The notes: generated by a model from the letters alone, not told the origin. A DNA stretch of 15,704 bases from JAYZDF01 sp036337945 (GCA_036337945.1 JAYZDF010000097.1:1-15704); one strand, 5' to 3'. Counted from the first letter of the stretch, positions 1 through 8,577 are shown. Numbers and translations are program-made.

Positions 1-1
1 T

Positions 2-3000
2 TTAGAGCGGGCGATAGCGGATTACACTGTGGCCAATCGGCTCAATAATGACGTCGGCGACTTAAAAACCGAAGGTGAAATCAACCTGAATATGGCGAAT
101 GCGCGGCTCCGCCTCGGTGTTCGGGCAAACGATATTGGAAACATTGATATTGCATTTCGGCTTTACCTAGAACGAGTTCGAGCAAAGCATAAGTTTCGAA
201 GCAATTCAGCTGAAATTGTGTTTTGGGAACGTTTAGGCCGTGCCGCTGCGTGGAAAAAAGAATGGGCTATAAGCATTATGGCAACGAAGCGTGCCTTGGT
301 ATTAGCCGACGCTAATGAGTCATTGGGACGAAAGCCGCAGTTGTTGGGCAATCTTGCTTTAGCTTATTCACAAGCTGGAGAAGCGGAACTCTCACAACAA
401 GCTTTTGAGGCGTTTCAGTCAGAAATTGTAAGGAAGGATACATCCTCTTGTGAAGGTCTCGCATTACGCAATGCCGCGATTGAGATTATAAAGCTAGCAA
501 GACAATCTGGTCACCAAGATGTAAGACAGGCGATTAGGGTATTAGAAGAGTCGAGGACGGCATTAGATGATGGGCGTTTTTGTCAGGTAAAGGTTCCTAC
601 TTTTATAAACGGTCCTCTAAATAGCTCTCGCGCGCCTTACGGTTTTGATACTGATGCTGAGCTTGGGTTGAATCTTGCTTGGACGCAATCAGCTTTTGAG
701 CTGCTCGGAGACGTCGAAGCTGTTGAACTGGTTCAAAAAACCAGGAGAGATGTCATTGCTCAACAACTAGACTCGCCACAAGTAATGACGGTTAGTCTTA
801 TTCAAGAACAATTGGCTTTGGAGGGGCTTGCTTTCCGACGAGCATGCCGTTTGAAGGGAGTAGAGGAATGTCTTCAGCAGGGCCGCAAGCTACTTGAGCT
901 TCTCAATAAAGGAGCGGTAGCGAAGGATTTTGCCGTTGATTCCGGTGTTGATCGAAGCCTCCTTTACACGCGTTCGACACTTATTGCGCTATTAGCTGAA
1001 GAGTTGAGCGGAACTTCAAAGATAAGCAGTTCAGAGGAAAAGGCTTTTCGCGATAAAATTGGAGCAATTACTCGTCCAACGTACGCGAAATTAGAATCTC
1101 TTCTTCAGTTTTTCAGCAGAACGACTCCCCAAACAACTGAAGCTTCAGAAAGAAAGAGAATGATGCTCCAATACCTAAAGGACGAATATGGTGGTACTCA
1201 GGAATCTCTCGATGAAACGACTGATTCTCAAGAAATTAGTATATTTGAATTAGAACGAGCGCTTACAGTTTTCGCACGCCTGAATTATTCTCGGGCCTTA
1301 CTGGGCTTATATGACGCGAAAAAACCGACATCATCGTTGTCGGTCGAACAGATTTCTCAATTTGATTTTTCAAGTGTGGATGATGAGTTAGTTGCAGCCA
1401 ATGATTACTTCCGGCGAGCGTATAAATGGTCGAGCCTTGGTGTGTCCCAATTAGCTCTTAATCTCAAAGAACGCGTTCGTCTCGCCCTTGAATCAGAAAG
1501 TCTTGAGCTTGTGGATACTTCAACAACGGAGGCAGACATCAATGAGCGGAAGATGTTTAAGGTCCTTCAAAGATTGGATAATCCGGCCCTTACAATAAAA
1601 TCTCTCGCTTCTAAAGACAACGAGGGATTAGATCAGGTGTTTGCGGGACGCCTGGTCCGTAACATTCACATTCCGTGGCATAAAATTCACGAGAAATTAT
1701 TCTCTTCTACGTTGCAACCGAGTTGGTCTAGCTCAACGTCAGACGACTTGTTGGATTTAATTCGCTCTATCGACCGGAGCTTAGGCCTTAAAGCAACGCT
1801 TGGTCGCGGTCTTGCCCGCAACAAGTCAATGCGCCCACAAGTGAATGCGCAGCTCAAAGAGATTTACCAAGCAGAATCAGAACTCAAAGGCTGGTACGAA
1901 AATGTCGACGACCGCATTCCAGATAAGTACTTTTTAGAGCAACTGACAGACCGGAATCAAGCTTATCGAGAAGCGATATCTAACATTTCGGATATTGGCT
2001 TGGCCGTCAGAAATAAAGCGTATGTGTTTGAACCCATGGAGATCTTCAAGTCTCTGCATAAGAACGAGATCATGATCGTTCCATTTCCCCTGGGCGAAAA
2101 ACTTGCCGTGCTCACGATAGCTGGGTCCTCAACTGTAAGTACTCAGGCTTTTCGTGTGACAGTGACGGAGGTGCCGTTTCGGTTAGCTAATGAGTCAGTA
2201 AAAGAAATTACGAGTTTGCTATCATCGGGTGAGCTCCCTGAACGCGAACATATTTGGGATTGGCTTCTCAATGTTGCGATAAAAAACGCTTCGTCAAGTA
2301 ATACCATTGTTCTATGTGGTTCCTTCCTGGGGGCTCCAGTTCCGCGGATTCCTCATCCTACCCTCGATCAGTTTGCTTTGGTTCATTCGGCTTCGCCGAC
2401 GATATTTGCTCTAGGTAGGCAAAGCGAGGATGTTTCGGCGTCAGGTTTGGTTCGTTTTTCTCGCAATGTTGAGGTTGACGAGAAAAAAACTTCGATGACA
2501 CTGCCGACGAAAAGACTTCGTGACTTATCGAACGATGATGAAGGTGCCGAAGCTTTCGATGGCCGTGACGACCCTAAAGTCGTTGTGGTTTTTGAGGACC
2601 GAGTTGAAATCAAGGCGAGAGACCTGGAGAACACGGTCATGTATCAATCTCGGGATTTAGAGCTAATAAACAAATTTGGCCTAGCTCGCGACATTGCAAA
2701 TATTACTTTGGCGGAAGGTAAAACCTATTTGTCCGAAGTGATGGCACCCTCCCATGTTTGGGTATTTCAAGATGTTAAGGTCTCGCGGGAGGCCGGAGCT
2801 TTAGGTCTAGAACTGGAAACTGCGTTGATGAATGTTCCTGGTGTAGTGATTGTTCCGTCTCTAATAGATGAAGGAGTACGAAGTCGTTTAATTTCGAACT
2901 TTATCTCCGGTATTGACAAGCATGGAGCAGCAGATTCTCTGAAACAGGCAATTTTTGCCGAACGAGATGAATATCCAGCGGTTGGCTTAATTCACTTTAT

Positions 3001-5860
3001 TGGCTCGCCAGCGCAAAATAAGCGTGCGCGCATCCGTTCGGCCAAGAAAAAGATTCGTCGAGTCGAACGACTTGCGGTTAAGGCTATCCGCAAACAACGA
3101 ATATCCGATGTGATCCGTCACCTTGAAAGCTTGCGGAGACTACAAAAGGTGTCACGCTCGAATGGGCGTCTAAAACGGACGCGTACGTACGAATTTCTTG
3201 TTCAATATTTACGAAGTGCACAAGCGTTATCTAGAGCGGGTATTATTCAAGATGAATACATTACTTTTCTCAAAAACAGTAACCGGAAGGGAGATGCAGC
3301 AAGGCAATCTGTAGTCCGAGCAGAAATTCTGAGTCAGACGGGTAAGAACTCAGAAGCCGAAGCCGCATATCTTGGCGCAATTGAGCAACTAGAAGAGCGT
3401 AGTGACGAGATAGGATTGGCGCAAGCTCACAGCAGCCTCGGTATGCATTATCGACGCTCTTTAGCATTCAAAAAAGCTGCTGGAGCGTTTGAAAGGGCAG
3501 CGCGAATCCATTCAAAGCAATCACTAATCAGAAGCTCTGATAAACGTCAGGTCAAACTTGCGCTCGATAATTTCAAACGTCTAGGTTCCGTATATACGAA
3601 TCAACTCGCAGATTCGAAAGGAGCAAAATCGGTATATGAACGTTGGCTTAGCCAAGTCTCGACAGCGTCCGAGCGGATAGAGCCTCTGCTCGGTCTCGCG
3701 CGAGTAGCTCGAAGGGAAGGTGACTTTGAGACAGCTCTTGCCATTGCTGACAAAACGCAACGTTTAGCTCAAGAGACCGGAGATAAAGTAAGAGAACTTG
3801 AGGCGGTGGTCGAAGGAGCGAATGTTGCTTGGTATCAAGGAGATTACGTCATTGGACAAAAGCTTTGTGCTAAGAGTCTGTCGATAGCCGATCAGAATAT
3901 TTCGACGGAGAGAAAGAAAAAGAATCCGCAAATGGGTCGGCATATAAAAGGGAAAATTTATTCTCTATCGGTTTGTGGATTACTGAACATGTCCACAAAT
4001 AACTTCCTCGGTGCGCGTCGCGACCTGGTGCAGGCTGCGGATTTAGCAAGGTCGGCAGGACTACAAACAGAGCTTGCGACTCAATACAATAATCTCGGGA
4101 GAGCGTACCTGGAATTTGGCTTGGCGAAAGAGGCTATCAAAACGTTTCGAAAGGCTCTCGTCATAGATCAGCGCTTAGCGGATAAGTTTGGACTTGCGTA
4201 CGACCTTAGGAATCTGGGAGCGGGACTCGGTAAAATAAACGACCGTAATGCGGAGAAAACACTGGTCAATGCTTTGAGCTTGGCAAGGGAGGTTCAAGAT
4301 AGAAATAATGAAATGCGAACGTTGTTTGAGCTTGGACGTCTATATTTCAGGAAAAAGAATTACCCCTCAGCAAGGAGTTCGCTCCAAAGCGCACTAAAGC
4401 TTGCAGATGAACGAAGGGCTCAGGATCTGAGATGGAAGATTCACCGCTTGCTGGGGTTAATTGACTATCAAGATGGAAATAGAATAGGCGCAGAAGAAGA
4501 GCTCTTATTGGCTGTTGAGATTGTTCGGTCAATGGCATTACGTTCGGGAAGTTCTGAGTTTGGCGTAAGTCCATATACGGTTTTTGACGATATAATGATT
4601 CTTCTCGTGGAAGAAGACAGATTGGAGGAGGCGTATCAATTTTTGGAAGAGGGACGTGTACTATCCCAATTTGATTTATTGGCTGACGCGCGCATTCAAT
4701 TTCAGAATCAAGAGCTCTCTTCCACGCTCCGAAAAATAAGAGCTACAAAATCGTCGAGCGTAGCGAGGAGTGGTCGAGATAAAATAAAACGTATCGCTCC
4801 GAGGCTTTCGATGCTCTTGAAAAAAGGGAATCCGGACCGCATCGCGGATACACTCAAGGCCGGCCAAACAATTGTATCCTATCGACTAACGTATCGAGGC
4901 CTACTCATCTTTGTTCTTGACGCTGAAGGCGTTCAATCCGAATTTGTTCCGATGGAGGGGGCCTACGCACGTGCTTTGATTAGAGATTTTGGCCGCAAAA
5001 TGCTTGATGTAGCCGAGGTCTCTGAGTTTATTAATGAGCTCTCAAACCTTCTGATTAAGCCAATTGAAAAGTACTTTCAGGTGAAGGAGCAGGTAGCGTT
5101 CGTTGTTTCGGGCCTGTTACGTTACGTCTCTTTTGCAGCACTCAACTTTGGAAAAGAAAAAATTATCGATAAGTTTTTATCCTTTCAAACATTGGCTCCA
5201 GCGACAGCCTTTTCTCAGGACATGTTCGAAGAAACTCTGTCTGGTGATATGGAAGTGTTGACCTTTGAGGGGCCTGAGACAGAAGAAAAACTTCCTTTTG
5301 CATCAAAAGAAAAATCTCTCATTTCTGAGGCCTTGTTGGGGTCGAGATTCCGAGTTAGTTCATCAACAAACAAAGAAGAGTTCGTGAATTCGCTAGGGAA
5401 GAACCGGGCTGTTGTTCATTATGCCGGACACTTTGAACTCAATGAGAGAGACTCACTTGCGTCCGTGATTCGCTTTGAGACGGATGAGATGAGTCTTTAT
5501 GAGTTATTCTCCTTTCCGATGAATGCCGCTCTGGTTGCTTTCTCGGCTTGTCAATCGAGGGTCGGCGCAAAAAGTTTAAGTCCTAGCGACAAACCAACGG
5601 GCCGAGAAATGTTTTCAATGACGGAATCGATTCTCATGGGAGGAGCGAAATCGGTGTTGTCGTCGATTTCTCGAGTTGACGATGTGGCGTCTGCAGTGTT
5701 GATGAAGCGCTTTTATCGAGAGTTGAGAGAGCATTCACCCGCAGTAGCTCTAAGAAGAGCGAGCCAGATTGTTCGTAAATATCATCCCCATCCCTCATGG
5801 TGGGCAAATTTTGTGTTCGTGAATGGCCTTAACACTCAAGAGCAACTTGCTGCTAAGTGA
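2..5860 (+). CDS. Giant TPR/CHAT-domain protein with tandem (degenerate + intact) CHAT domains; 5' end outside window
   Basis: Predicted cysteine-peptidase-like protein of the CHAT (caspase/separase-related) superfamily. Residue numbers count from the GTG at 29. The frame stays open to the window edge, there is no Shine-Dalgarno before that GTG, and the upstream codons read as continuing TPR-like helix, so the true start is probably upstream. Layout: TPR-like and other helices 1-660; a CHAT-like fold about 670-995 without catalytic residues; a Lys/Arg-rich linker about 990-1055; classical TPRs about 1090-1505; a helical stretch with the usual pre-CHAT glutamate/arginine helix (EEGRVLSQFDLLADAR); an intact CHAT about 1605-1940. 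The intact domain shows HYAGH (catalytic His probably H1801), SACQS (Cys C1841), a GGAKSVLSS strand and the terminal WWANFVFVNG block. At least 1943 residues is very long for the family. Substrate and partners are unknown; no CRISPR, gasdermin or other partner is adjacent. A scaffold or regulatory role is possible. The domain call is firm; the function is not. Confidence 0.9.
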   Translation, partial: LERAIADYTVANRLNNDVGDLKTEGEINLNMANARLRLGVRANDIGNIDIAFRLYLERVRAKHKFRSNSAEIVFWERLGRAAAWKKEWAISIMATKRALVLADANESLGRKPQLLGNLALAYSQAGEAELSQQAFEAFQSEIVRKDTSSCEGLALRNAAIEIIKLARQSGHQDVRQAIRVLEESRTALDDGRFCQVKVPTFINGPLNSSRAPYGFDTDAELGLNLAWTQSAFELLGDVEAVELVQKTRRDVIAQQLDSPQVMTVSLIQEQLALEGLAFRRACRLKGVEECLQQGRKLLELLNKGAVAKDFAVDSGVDRSLLYTRSTLIALLAEELSGTSKISSSEEKAFRDKIGAITRPTYAKLESLLQFFSRTTPQTTEASERKRMMLQYLKDEYGGTQESLDETTDSQEISIFELERALTVFARLNYSRALLGLYDAKKPTSSLSVEQISQFDFSSVDDELVAANDYFRRAYKWSSLGVSQLALNLKERVRLALESESLELVDTSTTEADINERKMFKVLQRLDNPALTIKSLASKDNEGLDQVFAGRLVRNIHIPWHKIHEKLFSSTLQPSWSSSTSDDLLDLIRSIDRSLGLKATLGRGLARNKSMRPQVNAQLKEIYQAESELKGWYENVDDRIPDKYFLEQLTDRNQAYREAISNISDIGLAVRNKAYVFEPMEIFKSLHKNEIMIVPFPLGEKLAVLTIAGSSTVSTQAFRVTVTEVPFRLANESVKEITSLLSSGELPEREHIWDWLLNVAIKNASSSNTIVLCGSFLGAPVPRIPHPTLDQFALVHSASPTIFALGRQSEDVSASGLVRFSRNVEVDEKKTSMTLPTKRLRDLSNDDEGAEAFDGRDDPKVVVVFEDRVEIKARDLENTVMYQSRDLELINKFGLARDIANITLAEGKTYLSEVMAPSHVWVFQDVKVSREAGALGLELETALMNVPGVVIVPSLIDEGVRSRLISNFISGIDKHGAADSLKQAIFAERDEYPAVGLIHFIGSPAQNKRARIRSAKKKIRRVERLAVKAIRKQRISDVIRHLESLRRLQKVSRSNGRLKRTRTYEFLVQYLRSAQALSRAGIIQDEYITFLKNSNRKGDAARQSVVRAEILSQTGKNSEAEAAYLGAIEQLEERSDEIGLAQAHSSLGMHYRRSLAFKKAAGAFERAARIHSKQSLIRSSDKRQVKLALDNFKRLGSVYTNQLADSKGAKSVYERWLSQVSTASERIEPLLGLARVARREGDFETALAIADKTQRLAQETGDKVRELEAVVEGANVAWYQGDYVIGQKLCAKSLSIADQNISTERKKKNPQMGRHIKGKIYSLSVCGLLNMSTNNFLGARRDLVQAADLARSAGLQTELATQYNNLGRAYLEFGLAKEAIKTFRKALVIDQRLADKFGLAYDLRNLGAGLGKINDRNAEKTLVNALSLAREVQDRNNEMRTLFELGRLYFRKKNYPSARSSLQSALKLADERRAQDLRWKIHRLLGLIDYQDGNRIGAEEELLLAVEIVRSMALRSGSSEFGVSPYTVFDDIMILLVEEDRLEEAYQFLEEGRVLSQFDLLADARIQFQNQELSSTLRKIRATKSSSVARSGRDKIKRIAPRLSMLLKKGNPDRIADTLKAGQTIVSYRLTYRGLLIFVLDAEGVQSEFVPMEGAYARALIRDFGRKMLDVAEVSEFINELSNLLIKPIEKYFQVKEQVAFVVSGLLRYVSFAALNFGKEKIIDKFLSFQTLAPATAFSQDMFEETLSGDMEVLTFEGPETEEKLPFASKEKSLISEALLGSRFRVSSSTNKEEFVNSLGKNRAVVHYAGHFELNERDSLASVIRFETDEMSLYELFSFPMNAALVAFSACQSRVGAKSLSPSDKPTGREMFSMTESILMGGAKSVLSSISRVDDVASAVLMKRFYRELREHSPAVALRRASQIVRKYHPHPSWWANFVFVNGLNTQEQLAAK

Positions 5861-6638
5861 GTTGATTTGCGTTTAGCCATTGGCCGCCGTCGACAACCAG
5901 TATTGCTCCATTCACATATGATGCAGCTGGACTTGCTAAAAATAAGCACGCATCCGCGATTTCAGTCGTTTCACCGAGTCGCTGCAAAGGGTTCTTAGCC
6001 TTCATTGAATTCAAAAGGTGAGGGGGAACGAGTCGGTCAATGCCTTCTGTGCCTGCGATTGGGCCGGGAGCCACTCCGTTGACTCTTATTTTTTTTGGTC
6101 CCCATTCAACGGCTAAGGTTCGAGTTTGTACATCTACTGCGGCTTTCGCTGAAGCTGCGTGAATTTGCATCGCGGTACCAACATATTGGAGAGTGGCGCT
6201 GATATTTATGATTGAGCCACCTCGCTTTGAAAGCGATTGTTCGTACACAGCCTTGCTTACAATAAAGCTGCCAAGGGCATCGATTTCGTAGACGGTTTTA
6301 TACCCATTTGGACTTAGGTTTTCTGCGGTCGCCAAAAAGTTTCCCGCTGCTCCGTTAACAAGTATATCAATCGGTCCGAGCTCGCTGACGATTTCTTTGA
6401 CGGCTTTATTTACACTTTCTACGTTTCGAACATCTGCGGAGCGGAAAAAGCACGTCCTACCCGTCGAGGCTTCTATTTGTTTTGCGGCGGCCTGGAGTTT
6501 GTCTTCATTGCGGCTAATGATTGCAACAGACGCACCATGCTCCGCGAAGCTTTTTGCGATAGCAAAGCATATCCCCGAGCCTCCTCCGGTAATCATAACT
6601 ACTTTTTCGGTATATAAATCTGGTTGAAATATACTCAT
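5853..6638 (-). CDS. SDR-family oxidoreductase, 2,4-dienoyl-CoA reductase (DECR2/PDCR)-like
   Basis: Probable NADPH-dependent short-chain dehydrogenase/reductase of 261 residues. The N-terminal Rossmann signature is TGGGSGIC (17-24), with Cys in place of the last Gly of TGxxxGxG. NGAAGNF lies at 95-101, the EID segment at 118-120, Ser in NISATL (147), and AASAK ends at Lys165. The classical YxxxK Tyr is Ala161. That lack, together with GNFL, LAVEWGP, APGPIxGTEG and PLQRLG, is the wording I recall for peroxisomal 2,4-dienoyl-CoA reductases, which reduce dienoyl-CoA intermediates during beta-oxidation of unsaturated fatty acids. It is the last gene of a minus-strand operon: its ATG lies 1 base after the hydrolase stop, and an AAGGA ribosome site sits inside the hydrolase end, 8 nt upstream. 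Its TAG overlaps the end of the convergent CHAT gene by 8 bp. The SDR call is certain; the dienoyl-CoA substrate is likely but inferred. Confidence 0.9.
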   Translation of the reverse strand: MSIFQPDLYTEKVVMITGGGSGICFAIAKSFAEHGASVAIISRNEDKLQAAAKQIEASTGRTCFFRSADVRNVESVNKAVKEIVSELGPIDILVNGAAGNFLATAENLSPNGYKTVYEIDALGSFIVSKAVYEQSLSKRGGSIINISATLQYVGTAMQIHAASAKAAVDVQTRTLAVEWGPKKIRVNGVAPGPIAGTEGIDRLVPPHLLNSMKAKNPLQRLGETTEIADACLFLASPAASYVNGAILVVDGGQWLNANQLT

Positions 6639-6639
6639 G

Positions 6640-7428
6640 CTATGCGTCCTTTATGAAGTCGGCCACAAGCTCAAAATACTCTGTCCAGTTTTCGAACATA
6701 ATTGAATTGTGGTCGCCACGTTCGAAAATGTGCAGCTTTTTCGAAGGTGCCTGGATCCAGTCATAGTTATGCTGTGCATGTTCTAGAGTCACTAAGTCAT
6801 CATTTCGTGCATGCAGGATTAGGGTAGGCCGTGTGTGGTTATTGAGAGCTTTTTTGTGATTTAGGTATCGTTCTACTTCGTCTTTGAAATCGTCGATTGT
6901 TGTTCCCAGTTCTTCTGGAGTGACGCGTAGAAGAAGTCGTTGAAGAGGCGCTGCGATTCCACTTTCAAGAATAAGACCCGCGATCTCGGGGTAACGTCTT
7001 GCCGTTTCAATCGCATAAATAGAGCCTACAGAGCGCCCGAACACGAATATGTTCTCGGGTGGAACTTGAATTGCTTTGACGATTGCATCAGTGTCCTCGA
7101 GCATTTCGCCAAGCAATGGAGTGCCGGAGGAACCACCATATCCACGGTATTCGGCGAATACGATGTTCAAACCACATTTTAGAAAAGCGTTCGCTATCTC
7201 TCCCTCGTAGTCCGCGACGATTTCTCCGTTACCATGAAAATGCAATAGAGTCGGTTTAGCTGGGTCGATGATATATCGAAGGCATTCAAGTGTTTCACCC
7301 TGCGATTGAATTTGAAAACTTCGGCTAGCTGATTTGGCTCGTGGGAAAAAATATCGAGCACTAATCGCGGGATGATTGAGGTATTGATACTTTGATTTAG
7401 CTCGGTTCATCAAAACGGCTCGCTTCAC
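6640..7428 (-). CDS. Alpha/beta hydrolase (BEM46/ABHD-like serine hydrolase)
   Basis: Predicted serine hydrolase of 262 residues from a GTG at 7428, or 256 from the ATG at 7410. Neither start has a strong ribosome site; I slightly prefer the ATG. Numbering from the GTG: HGNG at 65-68 is the oxyanion motif, EYRGYGGSSG at 93-102 is a typical strand-loop, GRSVG at 131-135 is the nucleophile elbow (Ser133), ARNDDLV contains the acid (Asp210 or 211), and GDHN supplies His240. All members of the catalytic triad are therefore present. No signal peptide is visible, so it is probably cytoplasmic. It overlaps the upstream membrane-protein gene (stop at 7399-7397) and ends 1 base before the SDR start, which implies translational coupling. 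The esterase, lipase or thioesterase substrate cannot be told from sequence. Being next to a dienoyl-CoA-reductase-like SDR suggests acyl or lipid turnover, as inference only. Confidence 0.88.
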   Translation of the reverse strand: MKRAVLMNRAKSKYQYLNHPAISARYFFPRAKSASRSFQIQSQGETLECLRYIIDPAKPTLLHFHGNGEIVADYEGEIANAFLKCGLNIVFAEYRGYGGSSGTPLLGEMLEDTDAIVKAIQVPPENIFVFGRSVGSIYAIETARRYPEIAGLILESGIAAPLQRLLLRVTPEELGTTIDDFKDEVERYLNHKKALNNHTRPTLILHARNDDLVTLEHAQHNYDWIQAPSKKLHIFERGDHNSIMFENWTEYFELVADFIKDA

Positions 7429-7708
7429 TGAAGGCTCGTCTCTTGCGTCTGACTACGAAGAGTCCATTACCGATGTTGACCATAATGAGTACTCCGCAAA
7501 TGCTGTAGAAGACAGCGGGGGAGAGTGCGAGGCTTGCGATTCCAATTCCGCCACCCCGGTCGAATGTTAGATGGCCAACGTAGGCGACAGCCGCCCAAAA
7601 GAAGATTCCAAGAATTGAGCCAAGTTTTCTGTTGAACTGAGAGATGCCGATAATCGCGACAACACCGATAAGCATGTAGGTGTCGAGATTTTTGATTATT
7701 TCGTCCAT
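7397..7708 (-). CDS. Small hypothetical membrane protein (three predicted helices)
   Basis: I do not recognise a family. The 103-residue product has three hydrophobic stretches at about 10-24, 30-48 and 58-86. A basic cluster, VRRKRR (86-91), and a polar tail follow, which by the positive-inside rule puts the C-terminus in the cytoplasm. Asp50-Arg51 and the GGGIGIA run sit in the loop between helices 2 and 3. The start is the ATG at 7708; no clear Shine-Dalgarno precedes it. It is the first gene of the minus-strand operon, its stop overlaps the start of the hydrolase gene, and it is divergent from pyrF. Frame openness, sensible membrane topology and overlap with a clear gene support it being real. 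Function unknown. Confidence 0.72.
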   Translation of the reverse strand: MDEIIKNLDTYMLIGVVAIIGISQFNRKLGSILGIFFWAAVAYVGHLTFDRGGGIGIASLALSPAVFYSICGVLIMVNIGNGLFVVRRKRRAFSEASRFDEPS

Positions 7709-7807
7709 GCGTGTGTTGAGGGCATATCATTGTCGAATCTGAGTCACAATCCTCAAGGTGAAGCGTTGGCAAAGGATTCACATCGTCGTAAGCTGCGCCG
7801 GCTGAAG
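7709..7807. promoter_or_regulatory. Divergent intergenic region between the membrane-protein operon and pyrF
   Basis: The 5' ends of two oppositely oriented units face each other here, so promoters for both should lie in or next to this stretch. On the + strand a TATCAT hexamer (7725-7730) matches five of six bases of a -10 box, but I find no well-spaced -35. On the - strand there is only a weak TTGTGA/GATATG pair. An AAGGTGA ribosome-like site at 7755-7761 sits 4 nt before an in-frame TTG at 7766, which bears on where pyrF starts. Confidence 0.4.
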
Positions 7808-8560
7808 ATGCAAAAACCTAAAACACCGAAAGAACGACTCATTTTTGCCCTGGATGTCGGGGACCTCGAGACGGCTGAGCGTCTGATCAAACAAGTTGCT
7901 CCGCACGTAGGAATGTTCAAACTCGGATCACAGCTTTTCACCAGCGTGGGGCCTATGGTGTTGGACCTGGTATATGGGATGGGGGCGGATGTGTTCCTAG
8001 ATCTCAAGTTCCACGATATTCCAGCGACGGTTGGACTCGCAGCCAAAGAGGCTGCGAGATTACGCACGCGAATGTTCACCATTCACAGTTTGGGCGGTGC
8101 GAACATGATTCGGCATGCGGCGAAGGCGTTACAATCGACGACGTTAATTCCTGGTGTGCAGAAACCGATAATTCTCGGTGTTACGGTGCTTACGAGCCAC
8201 GAACCGGCCGATTTAGAAAGTTTAGGAATTAGCGGCTCGCTGGAAGAAGCATCGAAACGCTTGGCGAAACTCGCGGTGGAAAATGGCGCGGAAGGAATCG
8301 TAGCAAGTGCTCAAGAGGTTCCTATGCTAAAGCAGATACTCCCTAAAGAGACTATTTTCGTTACGCCAGGCATTCGGCCGGCAGGAGATGATCACGGCGA
8401 TCAATCACGTGTCGTAACTCCTGCGAAGGCCATTGAGGCCGGGTCAACCTATCTAGTGGTGGGCCGTCCTATTAGGGATGCAGCCGATCCTGCCGAGGCA
8501 GCGAAGCGCATCGTTGAGCAGGTCGCGGAAGCTGAAGTCCATCTCGCGAACAACGGCTAA
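7808..8560 (+). CDS. pyrF: Orotidine 5'-phosphate decarboxylase
   Basis: Decarboxylates orotidine 5'-monophosphate to UMP, the last step of de novo pyrimidine synthesis; a cytoplasmic TIM-barrel dimer. Counting from the ATG at 7808 (250 residues), DLKFHDIP at 65-72 carries the catalytic Asp65-Lys67-Asp70 set. FALDVGD (13-19) starts the barrel, and TPGIRP plus VVGRPI near the C-terminus form the phosphate-binding end. Bacterial PyrF is usually about 230-245 residues, so the ATG at 7808 fits best. The frame is open further upstream, with a TTG at 7766 preceded by AAGGTGA and a TTG at 7730; both would add a basic, poorly conserved N-terminal tail. The ATG itself has no good ribosome site, so the exact start is unsettled. 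It lies 17 bp upstream of rlmB and is probably co-transcribed with it. Confidence 0.96.
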   Translation: MQKPKTPKERLIFALDVGDLETAERLIKQVAPHVGMFKLGSQLFTSVGPMVLDLVYGMGADVFLDLKFHDIPATVGLAAKEAARLRTRMFTIHSLGGANMIRHAAKALQSTTLIPGVQKPIILGVTVLTSHEPADLESLGISGSLEEASKRLAKLAVENGAEGIVASAQEVPMLKQILPKETIFVTPGIRPAGDDHGDQSRVVTPAKAIEAGSTYLVVGRPIRDAADPAEAAKRIVEQVAEAEVHLANNG

Positions 8561-8577
8561 AAGAGGCGACTGTCGGA

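Noticed and set aside
29..5860. The TPR-CHAT protein as the protease of a type III-E CRISPR (Craspase) or bacterial gasdermin system
   Set aside because: No repeat array, no Cas-like gene and no gasdermin-like gene appear in the window; the neighbours are metabolic and housekeeping genes. The unseen upstream side could change this.
7730..7807. The full 276-residue upstream-extended reading of pyrF from the TTG at 7730
   Set aside because: It would add a 26-residue basic tail absent from usual PyrF, and the TTG overlaps the best -10-like hexamer of the region. The ATG at 7808 gives a normal length, though the TTG at 7766 remains possible.
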